NCBI GenBank assembly: GCA_963559135.1
Contig: CAUWJP010000036.1
Span: 1-24,312 of the forward strand
DNA length: 24,312 bases
Direction of reading: 5' to 3'
Origin: Sellimonas sp963559135
GTDB taxonomy: Bacteria > Bacillota > Clostridia > Lachnospirales > Lachnospiraceae
Shown: piece by piece, positions 12,407 through 19,627 of the stretch
Numbering within the stretch: the stretch's first letter is position 1
How the letters are laid out: the number at the start of each line of letters is the position of its first letter
Position numbers and translations under genes: made by a program
The notes under the pieces: generated by a model
The model's database searches: none
What the model saw: only the letters and a program-made list of their open reading frames with translations
What the model was told of the DNA's origin: nothing

Positions 12407-13648
12407 TTACATTTTCATATTGTCTGCTTCTAAAATAGTTTCCAGTAATACATTACAACCGCGTCTGATATCTTCCTCTTTTGTAAACTCATATCTGGAA
12501 TGGCTGATTCCTTTTTCACTTGGCACGAAAATCATGCCCGTCGGTACGAACCCTGTCATCAGCAGGGAATCGTGGAACGCTCCGCTTGGGAGCACCGTGT
12601 ATTTCGTTCCGGTCCGTTTCACGGCCCGCTCGATCGCGCCTCTGACTGCCTCATGCATCGGGGCCGGTGCATGGTAGGAAATCGGGGAAACGGAATAAGT
12701 ATATCCTCCCTCTTCACAGATCTCCTTCAGATATGCAAAAAGCTTCGTCTCGATCTCTTTCATGACTTCCTCATGCTGATCCCGGATCTCCAGCTGGAAT
12801 GTGCAGGTTCCCGGTACCACATTGACAGAATTCGGTGTCACCCGGATCGTCCCCACCGTCGCCACGGTGTATGGATTGCCACAAGCCCTCACAGTCTTAG
12901 GCACTTCCGCGATAAACTGTGATGCTGCTACAAGGGCGTCCTTTCTATCCTCCATCATCGTGCTTCCTGCGTGATTCGCTTCACCCGTGATGGTCACTTC
13001 ATATCGGCTCACACCCGCAATGGAAGATACGATTCCTACCGGAATCTGATTCTTATCAAGTGTTCCGCCCTGCTCAATGTGAAGCTCGATAAAACAGTGA
13101 ATGGACTTCGGATCCCGTTTTGCCTCCTGGATGCGTTCGATCTTGATTCCACAGCTTTCAAAAACTTCCTTTCTCGTTCTTCCGTCCATGTCCAGATCGT
13201 CCGGACTGATATCCAGCTTTTCTCCACAGATGGCGCTGCTTCCGGTCAAGCCGCTTCCAAAGCGGAAGCCTTCCTCATCGGTAAATACGATGACTTCCAG
13301 CGGATGTCGAAGCGTCTCTCCCGACGCTTTCAGTGTCTCACACACAGCCAGACCTCCCATGCATCCGACTGCTCCATCATATTTTCCTCCGTCCGGCACC
13401 GTATCCAGATGTGAGCCGACAAGAATCGCCGGCAGTAATGGATCTGACCCTTCCATACGGGCAATCAGGTTGCCTGCCTCGTCTACCCGTGTCGGGATTC
13501 CCAGTTTTTCAAACCAACTCCGGAAAAGTGCTCTTCCTTTTTTATCCTCTTCGGAGTATGCCATTCTTGTAAAAGTGCCGTCCGGCTTCGCACCGCACTG
13601 ATAGATTTCGTCCAGATGTTCCATGACTTTTTTTACATCAACTTCCAC
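12407..13648 (-). CDS. M20-family N-carbamoyl amino acid hydrolase / allantoate amidohydrolase paralogue
   Basis: A 413-residue zinc amidohydrolase (hydantoinase/carbamoylase group of M20). The start is a GTG at 13648 with AAGGAAGGG just before it, which gives the same length as the allC product at 15551-16792. A longer ATG frame to 13720 lies over the promoter. Metal ligands fit: H80 (GSHLDT), D91 (KYDGAVG), E126 (DEEGFRFGSG), H190 (ELHIEQG) and H383 (SHSRYEF). The dimerisation and substrate segment ANHAGST and PSGAFHDS are present. Substrates in this family are N-carbamoyl amino acids, allantoate and ureido acids (known). The specific one is not fixed by sequence. It leads an operon with an FAD amine oxidoreductase and EtfBA, so release of an amine from its carbamoyl form before oxidation is plausible. 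Confidence 0.85.
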   Translation of the reverse strand: MEVDVKKVMEHLDEIYQCGAKPDGTFTRMAYSEEDKKGRALFRSWFEKLGIPTRVDEAGNLIARMEGSDPLLPAILVGSHLDTVPDGGKYDGAVGCMGGLAVCETLKASGETLRHPLEVIVFTDEEGFRFGSGLTGSSAICGEKLDISPDDLDMDGRTRKEVFESCGIKIERIQEAKRDPKSIHCFIELHIEQGGTLDKNQIPVGIVSSIAGVSRYEVTITGEANHAGSTMMEDRKDALVAASQFIAEVPKTVRACGNPYTVATVGTIRVTPNSVNVVPGTCTFQLEIRDQHEEVMKEIETKLFAYLKEICEEGGYTYSVSPISYHAPAPMHEAVRGAIERAVKRTGTKYTVLPSGAFHDSLLMTGFVPTGMIFVPSEKGISHSRYEFTKEEDIRRGCNVLLETILEADNMKM

Positions 13649-13685
13649 GTAATCCCTTCCTTTCCGGCTCTTTCTTATAGCATAA

Positions 13686-13714
13686 ATTATAGATAATTTT
13701 TTAACATTTGACAT
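13686..13714 (-). promoter_or_regulatory. Promoter of the carbamoylase-oxidoreductase-etfBA operon
   Basis: On the minus strand: ATGTCA (13714-13709), a 17-bp spacer, then a perfect TATAAT (13691-13686), about 38 bases before the GTG start. It lies just past the pucR terminator, so this operon is transcribed on its own. Confidence 0.6.
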
Positions 13715-13739
13715 CGCCACAACACGATAAAAAAAAGAT

Positions 13740-13768
13740 GGCAGTTTATCCAGATTGGATAAACTGCC
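13740..13768 (-). terminator. Bidirectional-looking terminator after pucR
   Basis: A 12-bp perfect stem GGCAGTTTATCC/GGATAAACTGCC with a 5-base loop. The minus-strand tail is ATCTTTTTTTT, a strong U-tract; the plus-strand side also has six T. It ends pucR. Confidence 0.88.
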
Positions 13769-13787
13769 CTAATTTTTTCATAATGTT

Positions 13788-15452
13788 TTACTTTTTGTTG
13801 TAGTTTTCAATAATTTTGTATACAATCAGTCCGATCCGCACTGCCAGCATCTCGTTTGCATTGTCAAAATCCATGCCTGTAATTTTGGCAATCTTCTCAA
13901 TCCGATATGCTGCCGTCTTATAATGGACGTAGAGCTCCTGTGCAGTTCTCGAAAGATTCTGATTGTTCTTCAGATACACCTTCAATGTTACAATCAGGTC
14001 ATCCTGCTGAGGTTTTTTATACTGAAACAGCTTTTGCAAAGACTCCAGTATATACTCAATCAACATCTGTGGATCATCTGTCTGACAGAGAAGCTTGAAA
14101 ATCCCAAAATCGGAAAACATCATCACTGCAGAATCCTCACTTCCGGAAATATCTCCCGCAATATCGATAAAGGAAAGTGCATCGCCTGCTTCCTTGTAAG
14201 ATTCCGGCAGACGGATAAGTCCTGAAACAATCTTGCCGACACCGGCCCTCACTTTCAGATTCTTATTCTGATATTTCATCTCTGCCTGAACCTGCTCGAT
14301 GATTTCCCGCATCTCTGTACGATGCACGGCCTGTGTTTTAGTAGGATCTGCCTCTTTGATGGCAACAATCTTATCTAGATCTCTGTGAATTTTCACATCC
14401 GGCAGCCTTCTTCGCACGGCCTCCTCCAGACAGCTGATATGCAGCAACTTCTCGTTCATGTCCTTTTGCGGCTTTCCTTCATTTTTCACCCCAAATACAA
14501 TCACCCGGTAGTTTCCGTTTTTATCCAGCTGCAGAAGCCCTGCACTCTTCTCGAGCTCTGCCTCCGATGTCACCTTATCATTAAGGATATTGTTCAGAAT
14601 ATCATTCTGGAATTTTTTCTCCAGTTCTTCAATGGCAAACTGTCTGGAAAACTCATATTGCAGTGCTACAATCGCATTCTCAATCGCAATACAATCCATC
14701 TTTGTAAAAGAAGATACTTTTTCCGTCACAACAAGATACATCTGAATCCCCACATTCATCGAGACTCGCACAATATACTGGACAAATTCACCTTTTTGTT
14801 TCCAGTACTGATAGTTTGTCAGAACACCCGGATCATAATCTTCAAGATTATCCAGAAACTGCAGTTCTCCCCTGTCCTTTCCTGTTGTGGCAAAACATGT
14901 TCTGTTCTGGTTGTACAATGTCACCTGATTTCTGATCAGTTTTTCCAGCATATCAAGGATTTCCTGAATCATATTTTCCGAGTTTCTGCTTCCAAGCGAC
15001 AGTGCAGTAAAATTGTCGTGAGTCGTTTTAAAGTACTTTAACTGTGTAACTTCTTCGTTAAATAAATGCTCCATAACAATAGCCATTATTTTCTGGAATG
15101 AGATCCCGAACGGGACATCCAGAAATGGTATCTGATTCTTTATTGCATATTCCTGCAAAAGCTCGATCTTTCTATTCGCCTGATCCACAAGACGTCCTCT
15201 TTTTACAATCAAACCGCTGATCTGCTTTTTCTGAAATTCCTGAAGATAATTTTCAAATTCTTCTATACTGCAGGATTTAAAAGCATAGAGGCCTGTCAGA
15301 AGAAGTTCCCCTCCATTGATAAACTTGACGATATCCGGCGCTTCGATGATGGTGACACCTTTTATTTCGTTTTTCAGATTCTGTTCTCCACAGATGAGTT
15401 TCATCTCTTTGCATTCTTCTGTCTTCAGAAGTTCTTCTACCGTAAATCCCAT
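13788..15452 (-). CDS. pucR: PucR-family transcriptional regulator of purine/allantoin catabolism
   Basis: A 554-residue PucR/CdaR-type regulator. The N-terminal PucR (purine catabolism regulatory) domain covers about 5-125 (FTVEELLKTEECKEMKLICG, then IIEAPDIVKFINGGELLLTG). A GGDEF-like CdaR middle domain spans about 290-430. The C-terminal PucR helix-turn-helix (HTH_30) covers about 490-545, with the hallmark LKVYLKNNQNLSRTAQELYV followed by HYKTAAYRIEKI. The family activates or represses allantoin, urate or related catabolic operons in response to a purine breakdown product (known). It lies between the two catabolic operons, with its own terminator on each side, so it is a likely regulator of both. 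The best ribosome site (AAGGA) is 14 bases from the ATG and better placed for an out-of-frame ATG at 15463, so translation may be weak or the start slightly different. Confidence 0.9.
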   Translation of the reverse strand: MGFTVEELLKTEECKEMKLICGEQNLKNEIKGVTIIEAPDIVKFINGGELLLTGLYAFKSCSIEEFENYLQEFQKKQISGLIVKRGRLVDQANRKIELLQEYAIKNQIPFLDVPFGISFQKIMAIVMEHLFNEEVTQLKYFKTTHDNFTALSLGSRNSENMIQEILDMLEKLIRNQVTLYNQNRTCFATTGKDRGELQFLDNLEDYDPGVLTNYQYWKQKGEFVQYIVRVSMNVGIQMYLVVTEKVSSFTKMDCIAIENAIVALQYEFSRQFAIEELEKKFQNDILNNILNDKVTSEAELEKSAGLLQLDKNGNYRVIVFGVKNEGKPQKDMNEKLLHISCLEEAVRRRLPDVKIHRDLDKIVAIKEADPTKTQAVHRTEMREIIEQVQAEMKYQNKNLKVRAGVGKIVSGLIRLPESYKEAGDALSFIDIAGDISGSEDSAVMMFSDFGIFKLLCQTDDPQMLIEYILESLQKLFQYKKPQQDDLIVTLKVYLKNNQNLSRTAQELYVHYKTAAYRIEKIAKITGMDFDNANEMLAVRIGLIVYKIIENYNKK

Positions 15453-15508
15453 ATCTATTCATCCGTTTCCTTCTATAATATGAATAGTATATCATAAAAA
15501 CAGAAAAC

Positions 15509-15535
15509 TGCACCACAGAAATCTTCTGTGGTGCA
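15509..15535 (-). terminator. Terminator after allC
   Basis: A perfect 12-bp stem TGCACCACAGAA/TTCTGTGGTGCA with a 3-base loop. On the minus strand it is followed by GTTTTCTGTTTTT. It ends the allD-to-allC operon 15 bp past the allC stop. Confidence 0.85.
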
Positions 15536-15550
15536 ACATAATTAAAAATT

Positions 15551-16792
15551 TTATTTGCTGATAAGTTTTTCAGCAAGCTCTGTCATGATTGTTGAAGCTT
15601 TTGCAAAATCACTGTATTTTGTAAATTCTACCGGACAGTGGCTTCTTCCTTCTTTACTTGGTACAAATACCATAACTGTAGGAAGCACCTGACCAATTTC
15701 CAATGCGTCATGTCCTGCTCCGCTTGGAAGATATTTGTAGCTGTACTCATGTGCTTTACAACTTTCTTCCATGACGCTCAACATCTCCTGAGAAAGATTT
15801 ACCGGTGTGATAACAAGTTTTGTCTCAATATCATAGCTTCCGCCCATAGCTTTCACTTCGCGATCCAGTGCAGCACGGATACGGTTTGCGATATCATTGA
15901 TGTTGTCATTATTCTTTGAACGGATATCAACTGTAAATTCACATTTCTCAGCTACGATATTCATTCCTCCCGGAATTGTATTAATGTATCCTACTGTAGA
16001 AACTGTTCCGTCAGCTTTTTCTCTTGCCCAGTCAGCGATCTTGGAAATCACTTTTGTAGCAGCATCCACTGCGTCCAGCCTCATATCCATCGGGGTTGTT
16101 CCTGCGTGGTCAGCTCTTCCGTTTACTGTTACCATGTAACGCTGAATTCCTACAATACAGTCCACAAGACCAATCTCAATATTTTCAGCATCCAGAACCG
16201 GTCCCTGTTCAATATGTGCTTCAAGGAAGTATCCGATAGAACCATCTTCCCATTTAGCTTCTCCGATTTTCTCGGGATCCAGTCCGTATTCTTTCATCGC
16301 CTCATAAATGGAAATTCCGTCTGTATCCTTGAACTTTTTGCAGTATTCTACATCTCTGTATCCGAGCATTGCTCCAGATCCGAAATATCCTGTTCCGAAT
16401 CTCATACCTTCTTCATCACAGAATCCTACTGCAACAAAATTTCTTTTAGGCTGAATACCGCTTTCTTTTAACTCTCTTGCAACTTCGATGGCACAGATCA
16501 CACCGGCAATTCCGTCAAAATCTCCCCCGTTTATTACCGAATCATAGTGAGATCCCATCATAACGCATGGAAGAGACGGATCTTCACCTTTCATAACTCC
16601 GATCACATTTCCTGCTGCGTCCTCACGTACCTCAAGCCCTGCTTCCTCCATCAGGCCTTTCAAAAATTCAGCCGCATCTCTTGCCTCTTTTGTAAATGGA
16701 AGTCTTGTACATCCGTCTCCCGGTGTGGCAGTGTACTGTTTGAGATGCTCCAGGTCTCTCGCAATTCTGCCTGTAATATCTTCGATCTTCAT
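15551..16792 (-). CDS. allC: Allantoate amidohydrolase
   Basis: A 413-residue M20 zinc amidohydrolase matching AllC in length and motifs. Metal ligands are H82 (GSHYDS), D93 (DFDGIAG), E128 (DEEGMRFGTG), H193 (EAHIEQG) and H385 (SHCPVEF). The substrate/dimer motif is ADHAGTTPMDMR. It hydrolyses allantoate to ureidoglycine, ammonia and CO2 in the cytoplasm (known), feeding AllE at the other end of the cluster. AAAGGAAG precedes the ATG. It is the last gene of the operon starting at 23698 and is closed by a terminator. A paralogue of equal length is at 12407-13648; the position of this one with allD and carbamate kinase makes it the better allC candidate. Confidence 0.9.
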   Translation of the reverse strand: MKIEDITGRIARDLEHLKQYTATPGDGCTRLPFTKEARDAAEFLKGLMEEAGLEVREDAAGNVIGVMKGEDPSLPCVMMGSHYDSVINGGDFDGIAGVICAIEVARELKESGIQPKRNFVAVGFCDEEGMRFGTGYFGSGAMLGYRDVEYCKKFKDTDGISIYEAMKEYGLDPEKIGEAKWEDGSIGYFLEAHIEQGPVLDAENIEIGLVDCIVGIQRYMVTVNGRADHAGTTPMDMRLDAVDAATKVISKIADWAREKADGTVSTVGYINTIPGGMNIVAEKCEFTVDIRSKNNDNINDIANRIRAALDREVKAMGGSYDIETKLVITPVNLSQEMLSVMEESCKAHEYSYKYLPSGAGHDALEIGQVLPTVMVFVPSKEGRSHCPVEFTKYSDFAKASTIMTELAEKLISK

Positions 16793-16827
16793 AGTTCTTC
16801 CTTTCCCTTCCTTACTCCGGAAGCCTT

Positions 16828-17022
16828 TTATTTTTTTCTGTCTATTACAAATACTTTTACCGGTGAGTAAAGCATTGCTGCAAGTATCAATACCAGTCCT
16901 GCTATGCTGACAGCATCTCCTTCCATCTTCAGACCAGTCTGAATGACGAAGAAAGAGATCATTATAATAATAAAGGAGATCGTCAGTCCTCCTTCTTTAG
17001 TACGAAAGAAATTTTTATTCAT
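16828..17022 (-). CDS. 64-residue two-helix membrane protein
   Basis: A short protein with two hydrophobic helices at about 14-30 (LTISFIIIMISFFVIQTG) and 39-53 (IAGLVLILAAMLYSP), a basic N-terminus and a VIDRKK tail. AGGAGG lies 9 bases before the ATG. It fits tightly between the permease (22 bp) and allC (35 bp), in the same direction, so it is probably a real gene of the operon. It may be a small partner of the permease, but no family is recognised. Confidence 0.65.
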   Translation of the reverse strand: MNKNFFRTKEGGLTISFIIIMISFFVIQTGLKMEGDAVSIAGLVLILAAMLYSPVKVFVIDRKK

Positions 17023-17044
17023 AACACAATGCCTCCTGTAATCC

Positions 17045-18658
17045 CTATATGATTGCCGTTACAAATACTGCAATTCCTATCAGCAATGTTGTTCCAAGTG
17101 CGATCGGCATGATTTTCTTCAATACCTGACCTTCGCTTCCCAGAATTCCGGCTGTCGTCGTTCCAAGAATAATCTTGCTCGGACTAAGTGCCGCTCCGAT
17201 CGCTCCTCCTGTTGTCTGTGCACCGAGCACAGCCGCCTTATTCAGACCGAGCAGACCGGCTGTGGTCACCTGGAATTCTCCAAAAAGGATATTGGATGAC
17301 ATGTTGCTTCCTGTCATAAATGTTCCAATCAAACCTACTACCGGCGCCAGAATAGCATAAGCCTTTCCAAGCACCCGTGAGATTCCGTCTGCAAGTACTG
17401 CTGTCTGTCCGGTTCCGCCCATAATCTTGGACATAATCACCAGACCAATTACCGCAATTCCTGAAGGCATTGTCATCGTAACCGATTTAATGAATACCCT
17501 CTTCGTTCCTCCTTTTTTGATCCAGCCATGACTTCCATAATAAGCCAGACCTACAATGGAAGAAATGAACAAAAACATACTTGCATGTGTAAATGGTACA
17601 AGAGGTGAGAAACACTCCTCCGCCTTATTCACAAAACCATATCCCGTCGCTGTCTCAGGGAATGAGAATCCGACTGATATCTGACCAAGGAATTGATTCA
17701 CCGGTTCGACAACAAGGACGATAATTGTAAGTACCGTCAGAAGAATATATGGGACAAATGCCTGAAGCAGAGACATATCTGCCGGACCTTCTTCTTCAGT
17801 ACCGGTTGTTTCCGCCTTGCGGTTCATGATCGGACTGTCCTCAAGTCTCCATGTATCCCGGTACATTTTCATTCTTCCGATCAGGAACAATGCTACCAGT
17901 GAGATACAGGATGGAATAAAGCAGGATAATGTGGTATTTACCTGACTGAGCAGAAGTTCGCCACCTCCCTGGATTACAGACAGAATCAGCACTGCCGGAA
18001 GACCTTTTTTAATTGCACGCCCTTTTCCATAGAACCAGCACATAATCAGTCCGGTGATAACATCCCAGAACCAGATAAATCCTGCTGCCCACAGAGCCGT
18101 TGCAAAATATTCCGGACTTCCTGCCGCAAGGCCGGCAGACGATGCCATGGAGTCCCATGCCGCCGCGAGTGTTCCGAAAGTATTACCCCAGGATTGTCCC
18201 AGAAGAGGCAGGATAACCGCCCACATCGGGCTTACACCGATTCCGATCAGAAGCGGTGCTCCTACAGCAACCGGCACTCCAAATCCTGTAATACCCTGAA
18301 GGAAACTTTCCAGTATCCAGCCTAATGCCAGCACTGCCAGAAGTTCATTCGGCAAAAGCTTACGCATGCCGTTTCGTATCACAAGAAACGCTTTCGCCTC
18401 ATCCGCTACCTGATACAGCAAAATTGCTGTCCAGACGATCAGAAGAATAGGCAAGGCGCTCCATATTCCTTTGGCACTCTCAGATGCTATCAGTCTCAAG
18501 TCCGCTTTATAAAAAGCAATGCCTGTAATAATTGTGATGACAAGTCCGATAGGGGCTGCTTCCGTAGCCCCCCACTGGAACTTGATCAAGAGAAGTAATA
18601 AAACAATTATTGGCAGACATGCCATAAACCACATAAACAGATTTGTTGGTACATTCAT
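17045..18658 (-). CDS. L-lactate permease (LctP)-family transporter, probable ureide/carboxylate importer
   Basis: A 537-residue membrane transporter with about 13 helices, of the LctP family (TC 2.A.14). Typical signatures include LESFLQGITGFGVPVAVGAPLL (about 115-136), LGQSWGNTFGTLAAAWDS and, near the C-terminus, FMTGSNMSSNILFG followed by LGAQTTGGAIGAALSPSKII. The family imports lactate, glycolate and similar small carboxylates by proton symport (known). Its place between carbamate kinase and allC in an allantoin operon suggests a purine-derived carboxylate such as allantoate, ureidoglycolate or oxalurate as substrate. That is inference, since the known allantoin permeases belong to other families. 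AGGAGAG precedes the ATG; it starts 15 bp after the carbamate kinase gene. Confidence 0.87.
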   Translation of the reverse strand: MNVPTNLFMWFMACLPIIVLLLLLIKFQWGATEAAPIGLVITIITGIAFYKADLRLIASESAKGIWSALPILLIVWTAILLYQVADEAKAFLVIRNGMRKLLPNELLAVLALGWILESFLQGITGFGVPVAVGAPLLIGIGVSPMWAVILPLLGQSWGNTFGTLAAAWDSMASSAGLAAGSPEYFATALWAAGFIWFWDVITGLIMCWFYGKGRAIKKGLPAVLILSVIQGGGELLLSQVNTTLSCFIPSCISLVALFLIGRMKMYRDTWRLEDSPIMNRKAETTGTEEEGPADMSLLQAFVPYILLTVLTIIVLVVEPVNQFLGQISVGFSFPETATGYGFVNKAEECFSPLVPFTHASMFLFISSIVGLAYYGSHGWIKKGGTKRVFIKSVTMTMPSGIAVIGLVIMSKIMGGTGQTAVLADGISRVLGKAYAILAPVVGLIGTFMTGSNMSSNILFGEFQVTTAGLLGLNKAAVLGAQTTGGAIGAALSPSKIILGTTTAGILGSEGQVLKKIMPIALGTTLLIGIAVFVTAII

Positions 18659-18673
18659 TTTCTCTCTCCTAAA

Positions 18674-19609
18674 CTAGTTGTGTATTACTGTTCCGGTTTC
18701 CCCCGCAATTCCTGCTGCTGCTTTTTCCAGCAAAGTAATCAATGTACGACGTCCTTCGCCGGACTCAGCAAACCGGATTGCCGCTTCAATCTTAGGAAGC
18801 ATAGATCCTTTGGCAAACTGCTCCTGAGCAATATACTCTTTCGCCTGCTCTACCGTAAGATCGGACAACCATTCTTGGTTCTCTTTTCCAAAATTGATGG
18901 CAACTTTTTCTACCGCAGTCAGGATCACCAGATAATCAGCTCCGATTTCCGATGCCAGAAGACTGCTTGCATTGTCTTTGTCAATGACTGCGTTGACGCC
19001 GACGAGTCTTCCTTCTTTACTAACTACCGGGATTCCGCCGCCGCCGCAGGTGATCACGATGTGTCCTGCTTCGACCAGTGTTTTAATCGTTTTTAATTCC
19101 CGGATTTTCTTTGGTATTGGAGAGGCAACCACAATGCGGTAGCCTCTTCCTGCATCCTCCATACAAGGAATGCCGTTCTCCTGATTTTTCTTAGCTTCCT
19201 CTTCCGTCAGGAATCTTCCAATCGGTTTTGTCGGATTCTGAAACGCTTTATCATTCTCATCTACTTCAACCTGTGAAAGAATCGTAGAAACCTTCACATC
19301 CATTCCCTGACGGTGCAATTCATATTTGATTGCATTCTGGAGATCAATTCCGATATATCCCTGACTCATCGCCACGCAAGTCGGAAGAGGTGTCTCCATA
19401 TAATTGTCATAATTGGTTACAAGTGCATCCATTGCATTCTGGATCATTCCAACCTGTGGACCATTTCCATGTGTGATCACAATATCAAGATCCTGTTTTG
19501 CTAGGTCAACAATCACTTTGGCAGTCTTTTCCACTGCTTCTTTCTGTTCTTTGATATTGTTGCCCAGCGCATTTCCACCAAGAGCAATTACAACTTTCTT
19601 TCTGTTCAT
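18674..19609 (-). CDS. allK: Carbamate kinase (catabolic, AllK-like)
   Basis: A 311-residue carbamate kinase with the amino-acid-kinase motifs IALGGNALG (8-16), ITHGNGPQVG (about 45-54) and TCGGGGIPVV (about 195-204), and the PIGRFLTEEEA segment of the carbamate-kinase subdomain. It transfers phosphate from carbamoyl phosphate to ADP, giving ATP and carbamate, which falls to ammonia and CO2. In this operon it would use the carbamoyl phosphate made by the AllFG protein, as YbcF/AllK does in E. coli (known). The symbol follows the operon role; the sequence alone would equally allow arcC. AGGAGG lies 7 bases before the ATG; the gap after AllFG is 18 bp. Confidence 0.92.
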   Translation of the reverse strand: MNRKKVVIALGGNALGNNIKEQKEAVEKTAKVIVDLAKQDLDIVITHGNGPQVGMIQNAMDALVTNYDNYMETPLPTCVAMSQGYIGIDLQNAIKYELHRQGMDVKVSTILSQVEVDENDKAFQNPTKPIGRFLTEEEAKKNQENGIPCMEDAGRGYRIVVASPIPKKIRELKTIKTLVEAGHIVITCGGGGIPVVSKEGRLVGVNAVIDKDNASSLLASEIGADYLVILTAVEKVAINFGKENQEWLSDLTVEQAKEYIAQEQFAKGSMLPKIEAAIRFAESGEGRRTLITLLEKAAAGIAGETGTVIHN

Positions 19610-19627
19610 AATCGCGTCCTCCTATCT

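Noticed and set aside
12407..13720. Longer ATG start at 13720 for the second M20 hydrolase
   Set aside because: It would cover the promoter TATAAT at 13686-13691; the GTG at 13648 has a strong ribosome site and gives the family length.
14385..15041. Plus-strand frame of 218 residues opposite pucR
   Set aside because: Antisense shadow; residue content (Ile, His, Phe, Cys) is not protein-like.
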